Below are positions 32,820 through 42,248 of a stretch of 62,064 bases of DNA, in pieces. Under the pieces are notes generated by a model. It saw only the letters and a list, made by a program, of their open reading frames with translations. It did not search any database and had not been told where the DNA came from. The translations under genes were made by a program, and so were the position numbers. The stretch's first letter is position 1; every line of letters starts with the position of its first letter. The DNA comes from Bacteroidales bacterium UBA4070 (GTDB lineage Bacteria > Bacteroidota > Bacteroidia > Bacteroidales > VadinHA17). Location of the stretch: assembly GCA_002383485.1 (NCBI GenBank), contig DFYY01000002.1, forward strand, positions 1 through 62,064, in the 5' to 3' direction.

Positions 32820-34199
32820 TTATAGATTTTTAACAATCCCGATCACCTCTGCGGCAAGTTTCTCGGCCGGTTCTTTAGCCTTCTCCTCGGCATAAATTCG
32901 GATAATAGGCTCGGTGTTTGATTTTCTGATCTGAACCCAACCCGTGGGAAGGTCAAGTTTAATTCCGTCACGGGTGTCACATGCTGCATCCGGATAAGCT
33001 TCCAGCAGTGAGCTGCATAGCTTTGTCATATCAATATCACCTGCCAGGTCAATCTTCTTCTTGGCGATAAAATAGTCAGGGTATTTCCTGCGCAGTTCAC
33101 TGCAACGTACCCCTTCTTTCGCGAGATGAGTAAGGAAGAGGGCTATGCCGGCGAGGGCATCCCGGCCGTAATGCAGGGCAGGATATATCACCCCGCCGTT
33201 GCCTTCACCGCCAATGACGGCCCCGGTGCGTTTCATCTCCGCCACAACATTGACCTCGCCCACGGGAGCAGAGCTGTAGGTGCAGCCGTGAGCCTCAGTA
33301 ACATCCCTCAAAGCCCTTGTTGAAGACATGTTTGACACCGTGGGACCCTTCACGTGCCTGAGCACATGATCCGCCACAGAGACAAGGGTGTACTCCTCAC
33401 CGTACATTGATCCGTCTTCACAGATGATTGCAAGCCTGTCTACGTCCGGATCAACAACGAAACCAAGGTCTGACCCGCTCTCCCTGACTGTCAGGGAGAT
33501 ATCAGCAAGATGCTCCGGAAGGGGCTCCGGATTGTGTGGGAAGAGGCCCGTTGGTTCACAGTAGAGCTCCGTGACCTGCCTTACACCCAGGGCCCTCAGC
33601 AGCGCCGGAATGGCGATGCCTCCCACGGAGTTGACACAATCAACCGCAACGGCGAAGCCCGCATTCCGTATCGCCCCTGCATCAACCAGCGGCATGGCGA
33701 TAACAGCTTTTATGTGCCTTTCAGTCCAGCTGTGATCAGAGGTCTCCTTCCCCAGTCTGTCATATGTGACATAGTCGAAATCTTCCGCAGCAGCCAGTGC
33801 AAGCACCTCTCTGCCGTCTGCATCGCGGAGGAACTCACCCTCTTCATTCAGCAGCTTAAGCGCATTCCACTGTGCCGGGTTATGGCTGGCGGTCAGTATG
33901 ATGCCTCCTCCGGCACCCAGTCCGGTCACGGCCATCTCCACCGTGGGGGTGGTAGCCAGGCCGGTATCAATGACATCGATGCCCACGCTGCGGAGCGATG
34001 AACTGACCAGCGCTAAAACCATCTCACCGGAGACACGTGCATCGCGCCCCGTAACAACCTTCAGCGGACCCCTCCCCCTTCTCCTGAGCCAGGTGCCGTA
34101 GGCCGATGCAAATTTCACAATATCAATCGGGGTCAGCGAATCCCCGGGCTTGCCGCCTATGGTGCCCCTTATGCCGGAAATGGATTTTATGAGTGCCAT
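32820..34199 (-). CDS. glmM: Phosphoglucosamine mutase (phosphohexomutase family)
   Basis: A 459-residue alpha-D-phosphohexomutase. SGIRGTIGGKPGDSLTP begins domain 1; the phosphoserine loop is LTASHNPAQWNALKLL with Ser105. The metal loop is VVDPDVDRLAIICEDG, the sugar loop GEGNGGVIYP, and the phosphate-binding end RKSNTEPIIRIYAE. It converts glucosamine-6-phosphate to glucosamine-1-phosphate for peptidoglycan and LPS synthesis. The GEGNGG sugar loop resembles the type of enzyme annotated as GlmM in Bacteroidota; phosphomannomutase activity cannot be excluded. It is divergent from rluB. Confidence 0.85.
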   Translation of the reverse strand: MALIKSISGIRGTIGGKPGDSLTPIDIVKFASAYGTWLRRRGRGPLKVVTGRDARVSGEMVLALVSSSLRSVGIDVIDTGLATTPTVEMAVTGLGAGGGIILTASHNPAQWNALKLLNEEGEFLRDADGREVLALAAAEDFDYVTYDRLGKETSDHSWTERHIKAVIAMPLVDAGAIRNAGFAVAVDCVNSVGGIAIPALLRALGVRQVTELYCEPTGLFPHNPEPLPEHLADISLTVRESGSDLGFVVDPDVDRLAIICEDGSMYGEEYTLVSVADHVLRHVKGPTVSNMSSTRALRDVTEAHGCTYSSAPVGEVNVVAEMKRTGAVIGGEGNGGVIYPALHYGRDALAGIALFLTHLAKEGVRCSELRRKYPDYFIAKKKIDLAGDIDMTKLCSSLLEAYPDAACDTRDGIKLDLPTGWVQIRKSNTEPIIRIYAEEKAKEPAEKLAAEVIGIVKNL

Positions 34200-34266
34200 G
34201 TCAAGTCATTTTTTTATTAAATGCAAAGGTGCAAAAAAGATCGGGGAGAAAACCGGTAATTAGTTG

Positions 34267-34274
34267 TAAATTTG
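34267..34274 (+). promoter_or_regulatory. Candidate -7 box for rluB-era-der (TAAATTTG)
   Basis: TAAATTTG matches the Bacteroidota -7 consensus, 17 bases before the first ATG of the pseudouridine synthase gene, giving a very short leader. Confidence 0.35.
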
Positions 34275-34290
34275 CACCCTGAAAAATAAG

Positions 34291-35304
34291 ATGATGGAAA
34301 AAATGCCAGCCGGGAGGCCGGGAAAGAGACCCGTAAGACAGGATGCAGGAAAAACTGCCGGTGAGAGAAAGAGAAACTTCAGACCGGCTGAGGGAAAATC
34401 TGAAGAAGACAGACGAAGGCCAGCCAGACCGTTTGAGGGGAAAACTGAGGGCGAAAGAAAAAGGCCAGCCAGACCGTTTGAGGGGAAAGCTGAGGGCGAA
34501 AGAAGGAGACCAGCCAGACCGGCAGCAGTGAAATCTGCAGGAGCAAGAAAGAAGAACATTAAACCGGTTGCCTCAAAGGCTGTAGAAGAACCGGTAAGGC
34601 TCAATAAATTCATAGCCAACAGCGGCGTTTGCGCAAGGCGCGAAGCCGATGAACTGATCAAACAGGGCTACATCTCGGTCAACGGGAAGAAGGTGACCGA
34701 TATGGGAATCAAGGTCAAACCATCCGACAAGGTGGAGTACAGGGGCAAACTGCTCACACCCGGGAAAAAAGTCTATATCCTGATCAACAAACCCAAGGGA
34801 TATGTCACCACCGTTAAGGACCCGCATGCCGAAAGCACTGTTCTGGACCTGGTTAAGGATGCCACAAAAGAACGCATCTATCCCGTAGGGAGGCTTGACA
34901 AGGCTACCACAGGCGTGCTTCTGCTGACAAATGACGGTGACCTGGCCGGCAAGCTGACACATCCGTCATACGGGGCAGCCAAGGTTTATCATGTCTTTCT
35001 CGACAAGGAGGTCACCAGAAATGACATGGAAACGATAGTAACGGGTGTCACACTAGACGAAGGCATGGTCAGCGCAGACGCGGTGTCCTATCCTGATGCC
35101 GATGACCGCACCCAGGTAGGTGTCGAGATACACTCAGGCCAGAACAGGGTGGTAAGACGCATCTTCGAAAAACTTGGCTACCGCGTAAGGAAACTTGACC
35201 GGGTAAGCTTCGCAGGACTGACAAAAAAGAATCTTCAGAGGGGACACTGGCGAGAGCTGACGCTGAAAGAGGTGAGCATGCTCAAGAGAGGCATCTTCAA
35301 ATAG
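34291..35304 (+). CDS. rluB: Pseudouridine synthase RluB-type with repetitive basic N-terminus
   Basis: A 337-residue protein. Residues 1-100 form a Lys/Arg/Pro-rich tail with repeats of the form RRPARPFEGKTEGERKRPAR. An S4 RNA-binding domain follows (VRLNKFIANSGVCARREADE, about 102-148), then the RsuA/RluB catalytic domain with YPVGRLDKATTGVLLLTNDG (catalytic Asp203) and SGQNRVVRRIFEKLGYRV. It modifies a uridine in 23S rRNA (U2605 in the E. coli enzyme). The disordered tail is common in Bacteroidota and probably contacts RNA. It lies six bases upstream of era. Confidence 0.88.
   Translation: MMEKMPAGRPGKRPVRQDAGKTAGERKRNFRPAEGKSEEDRRRPARPFEGKTEGERKRPARPFEGKAEGERRRPARPAAVKSAGARKKNIKPVASKAVEEPVRLNKFIANSGVCARREADELIKQGYISVNGKKVTDMGIKVKPSDKVEYRGKLLTPGKKVYILINKPKGYVTTVKDPHAESTVLDLVKDATKERIYPVGRLDKATTGVLLLTNDGDLAGKLTHPSYGAAKVYHVFLDKEVTRNDMETIVTGVTLDEGMVSADAVSYPDADDRTQVGVEIHSGQNRVVRRIFEKLGYRVRKLDRVSFAGLTKKNLQRGHWRELTLKEVSMLKRGIFK
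34419..34521. repeat. 45-bp tandem repeats in rluB N-terminus
   Basis: Two full 45-base units begin at 34419 and 34464, with a partial third at 34509. They differ at only a few positions and keep the reading frame. They encode ARPFEGK(T/A)EGERKRP-type units. A related, more diverged unit precedes them (RPAEGKSEEDRRRP). Confidence 0.85.
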
Positions 35305-35310
35305 ACTCCC

Positions 35311-36189
35311 ATGTCACACAGGTCAGGATTCGTCAATATACTTGGAAACCCCAACGTCGGGAAATCGACGCTGATGAACGTGCTTGTCGGCCAGAAGCTC
35401 TCAGTTGCTACCGCGAAGGCACAGACAACACGCCACAGGATCATGGGCATACTCACCGGCGAGGACTACCAGGTAGTCTACTCTGATACCCCGGGCATCC
35501 TGAACCCGAAATACAAACTCCAGTCAGCCATGATGAGATCCGTTGAATCGGCACTTGATGACGCCGACCTGATCCTTTACGTCACTGACGTCGTGGAGAC
35601 AGCGCTGAAGAACGAAGGTCAGCTTGGCCGAATACTGACCTCTCCGGCAGATAAATTGATTGTAATAAACAAGATAGACCTGACCAACCAGGCTGACCTT
35701 GAGAAGCTTGTAGAGAGCTGGAACCAGACGGCACCGGGCGTTCCCGTACTTCCTGTTTCGGCAGTAAAACGGTTTAACACCGACCTGCTTCTCCGCGAAA
35801 TCATCAGCCGCCTGCCTGAAGGCCCGCCGTACTTTCCGGAAGATCAGCTCACCGACAGGTACGACCGGTTCTTCGTCACAGAGATAATCAGGGGCAAAAT
35901 ATTTGAAACCTATCAGAAAGAGATACCCTATTCAGTTGAGGTTGAAATAGAAAGCTATAAGGAAGAGTCTGAACTCAACAGGATCGCAGCTGTCATATAC
36001 GTTGCCCGTGACAGCCAGAAGGGGATCATCATTGGTCATAAGGGATCGATGCTGAAGAGGGTTGGCACGGCAGCCAGGAAGGATATGGAGGAGTTCCTCG
36101 GCAAGAAAGTCTTCCTTGAACTTTATGTAAGGGTGGCGCCGGAGTGGCGTGACAATCCCCGGATGCTGAAAAAATTCGGGTACCTGTAG
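35311..36189 (+). CDS. era: GTPase Era
   Basis: A 292-residue Era. G1 is GNPNVGKSTLM (about residues 11-21), G3 is DTPG in VYSDTPGILNPKYKL, and G4 is NKID in LIVINKIDLTNQ. The C-terminal KH domain has IIIGHKGSMLKRVGTAARKD followed by FLELYVRVAPEWRDN, an exact family pattern. It binds the 3' end of 16S rRNA in 30S ribosome assembly. It sits between the pseudouridine synthase and der, a compact ribosome-maturation cluster. Confidence 0.96.
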   Translation: MSHRSGFVNILGNPNVGKSTLMNVLVGQKLSVATAKAQTTRHRIMGILTGEDYQVVYSDTPGILNPKYKLQSAMMRSVESALDDADLILYVTDVVETALKNEGQLGRILTSPADKLIVINKIDLTNQADLEKLVESWNQTAPGVPVLPVSAVKRFNTDLLLREIISRLPEGPPYFPEDQLTDRYDRFFVTEIIRGKIFETYQKEIPYSVEVEIESYKEESELNRIAAVIYVARDSQKGIIIGHKGSMLKRVGTAARKDMEEFLGKKVFLELYVRVAPEWRDNPRMLKKFGYL

Positions 36190-36204
36190 ATTTTAAACAA
36201 AGAG

Positions 36205-37509
36205 ATGAGCAAGATAGTTGCAATAGTAGGAAGACCTAACGTAGGCAAATCAACACTTTTCAACCGCATGACGGAGAGCCGTGCAGCAATAGTAAACGAA
36301 GAGAGCGGCGTGACCCGCGACAGGCATTACGGGAGAGTGATCTGGAACGGGGTCGACTTCTCCGTGATCGATACCGGAGGATTCGTGGAGAACTCTGACG
36401 ATGTGTTTGAGAGCGAAATCAACAGGCAGGTAAAACTTGCCATCAGTGAAGCTGACGTGATACTCTTCATGGTTGACGTCGAAACAGGCATCCATGAACT
36501 CGATAAATCCGTTGCAGAAATGCTCCGTAAGGTTGAAAAGCCGGTTATCACAGTGGTCAACAAGGTTGACAACAACCAGCGGCTGCTCGATGCGGCTGAG
36601 TTTTACGGACTGGGACTGGGCGACTATTTTTCAGTCAGCTCCGTCAACGGCAGCGGAACCGGTGATCTCCTTGACGAGATAGTGAAGCACCTCCCCGATT
36701 CACAGGAGGAACCAGGCGAAGATATCCCCAGGGTGGCAGTGGTGGGCCGCCCGAACGTGGGCAAGTCATCACTTGCAAACACCCTCCTGGGCGAGGAGAG
36801 AAACATCGTCACCCCGGTGGCCGGAACAACCCGTGACTCAATACACAGTCTCTACAACAAGTTCAACAGCCGTTTCCTGCTGATAGATACCGCGGGCCTG
36901 CGCAAGAAAGCAAAGGTGGATGAGGATATCGAGTTTTACTCGATCCTAAGGGCTGTCAGATCAATCGAGGAGAGCGACCTATGCCTGCTGCTCATCGATG
37001 CAACCCGCGGGCTGGAGTCGCAGGATCTCAGCATCATGAGCATCATACAGAAGAACAACAAGGGCATGATCCTCCTGGTGAACAAATGGGACCTTATTGA
37101 AAAAGATCAGGCCTCCACGAAAAAGCTTGAGGAGGAGATCAGGTACAGGACAGCTCCCTTCACCGACTACCCCATACTCTTTATCTCTGCCATCACGAAA
37201 CAGAGAGTCCATAAGGTGCTGGAGCTGATAATGACCGTTTATGAAAACAGGAGGCGCAAGATTCCGACATCACAGCTGAACGAGGTTATGCTCAAATTCG
37301 TGAATGATACACCCCCTCCGTCACTAAAAGGCAAGCATATAAAGATCAAATACGTGACCCAGCTGCCTGCGGCATACCCAACTTTCGCCTTTTTCTGCAA
37401 CTTCCCGCAGTATATAAAAGACCCGTATAAACGGTTCGTTGAAAACAGGCTCAGGGAGAGCTTCCCGCTTACAGGTGCCCCGGTAAAGATTTTCTTCAGA
37501 AAAAAATAA
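36205..37509 (+). CDS. der: Ribosome-associated GTPase Der (EngA)
   Basis: A 434-residue protein with two tandem GTPase domains, each with its own G1 motif (GRPNVGKSTLFN at about 8-19; GRPNVGKSSLANTLLG at about 181-196). They have DTGGF and DTAGLRKKAKV switch motifs and NKVDN and NKWDLI G4 motifs. The KH-like C-terminus has PPPSLKGKHIKIKYVTQ, then GAPVKIFFRKK. Der is essential for 50S assembly. It follows era by 15 bases and precedes a lipoprotein gene by 44 bases. Confidence 0.97.
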   Translation: MSKIVAIVGRPNVGKSTLFNRMTESRAAIVNEESGVTRDRHYGRVIWNGVDFSVIDTGGFVENSDDVFESEINRQVKLAISEADVILFMVDVETGIHELDKSVAEMLRKVEKPVITVVNKVDNNQRLLDAAEFYGLGLGDYFSVSSVNGSGTGDLLDEIVKHLPDSQEEPGEDIPRVAVVGRPNVGKSSLANTLLGEERNIVTPVAGTTRDSIHSLYNKFNSRFLLIDTAGLRKKAKVDEDIEFYSILRAVRSIEESDLCLLLIDATRGLESQDLSIMSIIQKNNKGMILLVNKWDLIEKDQASTKKLEEEIRYRTAPFTDYPILFISAITKQRVHKVLELIMTVYENRRRKIPTSQLNEVMLKFVNDTPPPSLKGKHIKIKYVTQLPAAYPTFAFFCNFPQYIKDPYKRFVENRLRESFPLTGAPVKIFFRKK

Positions 37510-37553
37510 ATACATTTGGTGTGATTTTTGCAGCAGAACAAAATTGTCAGCTG

Positions 37554-38075
37554 ATGAAGAAGAGAGTTATCATACCCGTTTTGGCAACGCTGATCATGGC
37601 AGTTGCCTGCGAAGGCCCGGAGCGGCTTCCCGCCGAGCCCAGGATTGAGTTCAGGGCTTTCTCACAGTATGATACAATTGATCTGCTTGGCAATCCCGTC
37701 AAGGCAGGAAAAATCACATTCTATTTTGAGGACGGTGACGGCGATCTTGGTATAGATGCCTCTCAGACCCCTGGCTTTGATCCCTCGGGCAACCTCTTTC
37801 TGAAGCTCTACCGGGAAATCAACGGAGAATTTGTACTGGCAGAACCAACAGATCCTCTGTACCCCTCGGAATACCGCATACCCTACCTTGAAACAGCAGG
37901 ACAGAACAAGATACTCAGGGGAACAATTGATGTCACAATCATGTACATCCTGTACAATACCCCTGACATTCTTTACTATGATTTCTGGATCAGGGACAGG
38001 GCTGGCAATGAGAGCAACACTGCCACTACCTGTGTCTTTGTCTTCGGGGAGAACGGCCCCTGTGCTCCTGAGTGA
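37554..38075 (+). CDS. Uncharacterised lipoprotein after der
   Basis: A 173-residue lipoprotein. The start at 37554 gives MKKRVIIPVLATLIMAVAC, with lipobox AVAC and Cys19. The mature part is beta-rich: RIEFRAFSQYDTIDLLGNPV, then KITFYFEDGDGDLGIDAS, DILYYDFWIRDRAGNESNTA and a C-terminal Cys pair (TTCVF...GPCAPE). This resembles a small conserved Bacteroidota surface lipoprotein of unknown role. A TACATTTG box at 37511-37518 may give it its own promoter. It is convergent with the SpoIIE gene, six bases apart, so the transcripts may overlap. Confidence 0.75.
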   Translation: MKKRVIIPVLATLIMAVACEGPERLPAEPRIEFRAFSQYDTIDLLGNPVKAGKITFYFEDGDGDLGIDASQTPGFDPSGNLFLKLYREINGEFVLAEPTDPLYPSEYRIPYLETAGQNKILRGTIDVTIMYILYNTPDILYYDFWIRDRAGNESNTATTCVFVFGENGPCAPE

Positions 38076-38081
38076 TCGTGA

Positions 38082-41000
38082 TCAGACCCTCAGACCCATA
38101 AAGAGGACATCATCAACCTGTTCATGTTTTCCCATCCACTCGAAGAAAAACTCCTTTACATGATTTTGCTGGTCAGCAGCACTTAAAGGCGCCAGTTCGT
38201 CCACAAGCGTTTTCAACCGGCTTATTTTCATCTTCTTGCCTCCGGTGCCGCCAAACTGGTCGCAGTAACCGTCAGTAAAGAGATAGACCATATCGCCTTC
38301 GCGAAGGTGATACTCCTGGTCATCATAGAATTTCTCAATTACCGACTCACCTCCTACCGAAGAGCGGTTACCCCTTACATAATGTTGAACGCCGTCGATC
38401 ACGAGGATCACCGGCCGCATTGCCGAAGAGAAGACCAGTTGCCTGGTGGTGATATTGAATTCACACACCACGATGTCCATGCCGTCATTTGATGCCTCCA
38501 GTTCCTGGTTCTGGTTCAGGGTGGAGAATATCTGCCTGTCAAGCTCATGCAGCACCTGTGAGGGACGGGTGATTTTCTTGACTGTAATGATATCCTGCAG
38601 CAGCGCCGTTCCTATCATTGACATGAATGCGCCGGGGACGCCGTGGCCGGTGGAGTCAGAGCAGACAACCATGAAGCGGTCCTTGTCCACCCAGTCAAAC
38701 CAGAAGAAGTCCCCGCTGACTATATCGCGCGGCTGGAAAAATACGAATGCCTCTTTAAAGACTGAGCCCAGGCGGGCCGTGTCGGGAAGCACGCTGCTCT
38801 GAATTCGCTTTGCATACTTGATGCTCTCAGTTATGTCAAGGTTCTTCTGTGCAAGCTCTTCCTTCTGCTCATAGACCTCAGCGGTGCGCTTCTGCAGTTC
38901 ACTCTCGAGATACTCACGCTGCTTCCGGTGAGCTCTTTCACGAAGTCTCACAATGACAAACACCACGGCAGCAATGAGGGCCAGCAGTGACAGCAGGAAC
39001 CACCATCTCTCGGTGACAGGTTTCTGGATGACCAGATCAAACGATGCCGCAGTTGCATGTTCAGGTTCATCACGTGTAAGAGCTTCAACGTTGAACCTGT
39101 AGTGCCCGTCACTCAGATTATAGGTTACTGACCTGTCCGGTGTGACCTCACTCCACTCCTCGTTGAAATTATCAAGCCGTGTCCGGTAGATAACGTTGAG
39201 CGGATCGCGAAGCGAGATACCCGCATAGTTGACCTTTATGTTGTACGATTTTCTGTAGGGCAGGTTGTAGCTCTCACGGTAGGGATACACTGTGTTGTTT
39301 ATTACAACAGATATGATGCCTGCCTGCGGCGGTGCTGCCTTCTCAGGCTCCAGGGCCGGGTCATACCTGATAATCCCCTCACTCGTTCCGATAAGCACCT
39401 TGCCGTCAGCAAACCGGGCAATGGAATTTGGCATACAGTCGCCCCTGACGCCAAAGTCAGTGGTGTAGGCCCTGACTGATCCGGTGGCGGGATTGATGAT
39501 CGAGAAACCCTTCTGATGTCCGGTCCATATCCTGCCGTCATCTGCAATGATGGCGCTGTAGCAGAAGCCTGTCAGCAGCCCGTCAGCCTCGGTGTAGTTC
39601 AGCACGGTATCTCCCGCAAAGAGAAAGAGGCCGTTGCCGTTAGTCCCTGCACATATCGTCCTGTCGGGCCCCACCGAGAGGCTGCGTATCTCATTCACCC
39701 TGCTTCCTTCCATTACGAGGCCTTCAGTGCGGACGCCTCCGGTGACATGTATGTAGCAGAGTCTGTCGGTTTTGGTTGCAACCAGCACCTCCCCCGGCCT
39801 GTTGATAACTATCTGGGAGATATAATTGTGAGGTAGCATTTCAAGGGTAGTGTAAACAGCCTTTGTCATTCCGCTTTCAATGTCTAGAAGAAGGACGCCG
39901 TCACTTGTCCCCAGCCATAAGTTTTCGCCATCCGCGGCAATTGAATTGATGTGGTTCTGACCCGGGTTTCCCGAGAGGAAGAACCGCCGCGGTGTGCCGT
40001 CACTCTTCAGCAGCCATACGCCGTCACTGACAGTACCGATCCATATGTTGCCTCTTTCATCAGTTGCCCAGGTGTTGATTCCAGACCCGCCGGTTCTGCC
40101 TGCAAGAGGTCTGAATCCGCTGAAGCTGCCTGTCCCGGGATCGAAGTCCCATAGGCCGCTCCTTGTTCCTGCCACAGTCCTGCTGCCAAGGATTCCGACG
40201 AATGTTATTTCCTTGTTAACTTCAGGTTTGTGAAAAGCGAAGGCATTGGTTGTCACACCCGCCAGTCCCCTGTTGAAAAGACCTATCCACAGGTTCTCCT
40301 CCCTGTCCCTGAAGATGGTGCGTACATTGTTCCCGGGCAGTCCCGAGTTGAGGTCATAACGGTCATTGATCTCCATCTGCAAGTAGTCGCTGCTGAAAGC
40401 TGCCCTCAGCACCCCTGCATCCATTGTGGCTATCGCCAGGCACTTGCCTGGCAGAACGGCAAGTGCGGGTATGCTGACTGTGCTCAGTGTGGTGTCACCG
40501 GCTGCCGAGGCCGTCATTCCGTCACCTGATCGCCTGATCATGTAGAGCCCCCTGTCTCCGGTGCCTGCAAACCATATGTCTTCTTCCATGCGTACAACTG
40601 TCTGCACCCATGTATATTCAAGGTCAGGGAAGCTAAGTTCGCTGATCGCTTCTTCGCCCTGCGCAACGCAGAGATGGAGGTTGTCCTGTGTGGCAGCAAA
40701 AAATCTGTCCCCGCCGGCGGGGGCGATGTCAAATATTGTCATATCTGCCGGCATCTTAATCCTGCTTATCCTTTCACCGTCACCGGGTTCAGCAATGTAG
40801 ATGCCCTGCGTCTGGGTCACGATCCAGACTTTGCCCTCCGGTCCTTCTGTGATACGGTTGATCTTATCCGTTTCCGGCAGGTTCCTTCGTACCATCGTCC
40901 CTCCGTCACTCCAGGTGTAGAGCGATCCATCGCTCATGCCCACCCACATTGTGCCCGAACTGTCACAGAACAGTGCGCTGGTGTTGCCGCGCGGCAGGGT

Positions 41001-41240
41001 ATCGGTAAAGGTTACATGATGAAAGGAAAAGCCGTCATACCTGTACAGGCCGGTGTCAACCCCTACCCAGAGCAGGCCGCTCCTGTCCTGTGCCAGGACA
41101 TTCAGATAGCTTCCGGGCAGACCGGAATACTCATCATAAAGCCGGTAACTGTGCGTCTGGGCAGAAGACGGTGAGTGGTACAGCAACTGCAACAGAACGG
41201 CACAGAGCGCTGTAATCGTTATTTTTACGCAACCGGGCAT
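38082..41240 (-). CDS. Two-component-propeller receptor with SpoIIE PP2C phosphatase
   Basis: A 1052-residue protein. After a signal peptide come about 14 propeller blades with Reg_prop motifs (SGLLWVGVDTGLYRYDGF, ENLWIGLFNRGLAG, GNIWIGTVSDGVWLLK), a Y_Y_Y domain near residue 670 (VNYAGISLRDPLNVIYRTRL), and one membrane helix (WFLLSLLALIAAVVFVIVRL). A coiled coil follows, then a SpoIIE/RsbU phosphatase (GDFFWFDW, CSDSTGHGVPGAFMS, FTDGYCDQFGG with the metal-binding aspartates). It senses a ligand outside and dephosphorylates a phosphoserine target inside, probably an anti-sigma antagonist or type IX regulator. It is the last gene of the surface-protein operon. Confidence 0.88.
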   Translation of the reverse strand: MPGCVKITITALCAVLLQLLYHSPSSAQTHSYRLYDEYSGLPGSYLNVLAQDRSGLLWVGVDTGLYRYDGFSFHHVTFTDTLPRGNTSALFCDSSGTMWVGMSDGSLYTWSDGGTMVRRNLPETDKINRITEGPEGKVWIVTQTQGIYIAEPGDGERISRIKMPADMTIFDIAPAGGDRFFAATQDNLHLCVAQGEEAISELSFPDLEYTWVQTVVRMEEDIWFAGTGDRGLYMIRRSGDGMTASAAGDTTLSTVSIPALAVLPGKCLAIATMDAGVLRAAFSSDYLQMEINDRYDLNSGLPGNNVRTIFRDREENLWIGLFNRGLAGVTTNAFAFHKPEVNKEITFVGILGSRTVAGTRSGLWDFDPGTGSFSGFRPLAGRTGGSGINTWATDERGNIWIGTVSDGVWLLKSDGTPRRFFLSGNPGQNHINSIAADGENLWLGTSDGVLLLDIESGMTKAVYTTLEMLPHNYISQIVINRPGEVLVATKTDRLCYIHVTGGVRTEGLVMEGSRVNEIRSLSVGPDRTICAGTNGNGLFLFAGDTVLNYTEADGLLTGFCYSAIIADDGRIWTGHQKGFSIINPATGSVRAYTTDFGVRGDCMPNSIARFADGKVLIGTSEGIIRYDPALEPEKAAPPQAGIISVVINNTVYPYRESYNLPYRKSYNIKVNYAGISLRDPLNVIYRTRLDNFNEEWSEVTPDRSVTYNLSDGHYRFNVEALTRDEPEHATAASFDLVIQKPVTERWWFLLSLLALIAAVVFVIVRLRERAHRKQREYLESELQKRTAEVYEQKEELAQKNLDITESIKYAKRIQSSVLPDTARLGSVFKEAFVFFQPRDIVSGDFFWFDWVDKDRFMVVCSDSTGHGVPGAFMSMIGTALLQDIITVKKITRPSQVLHELDRQIFSTLNQNQELEASNDGMDIVVCEFNITTRQLVFSSAMRPVILVIDGVQHYVRGNRSSVGGESVIEKFYDDQEYHLREGDMVYLFTDGYCDQFGGTGGKKMKISRLKTLVDELAPLSAADQQNHVKEFFFEWMGKHEQVDDVLFMGLRV

Positions 41241-41242
41241 GA

Positions 41243-42232
41243 TTATCTTTTGGGTACTACCTTTATCCGGGGCTTATAGACGGGAACACCGCCGATGGGT
41301 GCGCTGAAGAACGGAAGATTCTCTCCATACTGGTTCTGCACTGAAACCACCACGTTATTGTTCTTTACAAGGTCTCCCCTTTTCTTGTAAAAGCGAAAAT
41401 CAAGAGACTTTCCTATCTCTCCATCGAGAATGGGCATCTTTGAATCTATCCATACATCATCTCCTGACAGAGGCAGAAACTGCCCCTTCCTCTCCACGGA
41501 AACGACAATAAAATCACCGTCATTGTCCCAGTCAAAGTTTCTTGTCTGGATATAGATGCATCCGCTGTCAATGAACGGATAGATATGCGAGACAAAGGAG
41601 GTATCATTATTGTTCCACATCCTGAAGGTGTATTCATAAGTGAAAGCATTGGCCCCGTCAACGGGAACATTGGTGTCCGGCCTCCTCGAGATTGCATACC
41701 TGTACAGGTTGCCGTCATCACCCGAGATACCGTCACAGATGATCTTGAAAATGTTGCTCTGAAACTTGGGATAATATTCGCCGTCAGCGGGATTGAACGG
41801 TCCGAATGTAAACCAGCGCTCGTCAAGCTTGTTGTCCATCCCGAAGGTGCGTGTAGCCAGAAGTGTGCCACTTTTGTAATTACCTTTCGGATTTATTCCG
41901 TTTGCTTCCGTATGGGTATAACATCCCTTCCCTCCGTATATTGAATACATCATCCTGGTGTTCCAGAAATTATTGAGCTCATCAGTTTTCCCTCCGACTT
42001 CCGGATCATAGACCCTGATATAGAACGGGTCCTTGTAATCTTTCGGCAAGGCAAAGAAAAATGTCTGGGAGAAGTCGTCATCTCCCCAGGAGGTGACTCC
42101 TCCTTCTTTCCCGAATGTCATCAGAAAAGGTACGTTCTCATCCGGGCCCGGCACTTCCTGGGCGTTCACCCTCGCGGGCACGGCTGCGAGAACCATGATA
42201 AACATCGACAGTATTAAGCGGGTAACTCTCAT
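41243..42232 (-). CDS. Conserved secreted protein of the surface operon, function unknown
   Basis: A 329-residue protein with a signal peptide (MRVTRLILSMFIMVLAAVPA). The mature part is beta-rich and aromatic: VPFLMTFGKEGGVTSWGDDD, then DPFYIRVYDPEVGGKTDELN, YSIYGGKGCYTHTEA, and a C-terminal NQYGENLPFFSAPIGGVPVY. Two or three C2/jelly-roll-like halves look possible. It is not recognised as a named family. It is tightly placed between the PD40/PKD gene (16 bases) and the phosphatase gene (two bases), so it probably works with them at the cell surface. Three Cys in the mature part. Confidence 0.7.
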   Translation of the reverse strand: MRVTRLILSMFIMVLAAVPARVNAQEVPGPDENVPFLMTFGKEGGVTSWGDDDFSQTFFFALPKDYKDPFYIRVYDPEVGGKTDELNNFWNTRMMYSIYGGKGCYTHTEANGINPKGNYKSGTLLATRTFGMDNKLDERWFTFGPFNPADGEYYPKFQSNIFKIICDGISGDDGNLYRYAISRRPDTNVPVDGANAFTYEYTFRMWNNNDTSFVSHIYPFIDSGCIYIQTRNFDWDNDGDFIVVSVERKGQFLPLSGDDVWIDSKMPILDGEIGKSLDFRFYKKRGDLVKNNNVVVSVQNQYGENLPFFSAPIGGVPVYKPRIKVVPKR

Positions 42233-42248
42233 CTTCCTCCTTGAATAA

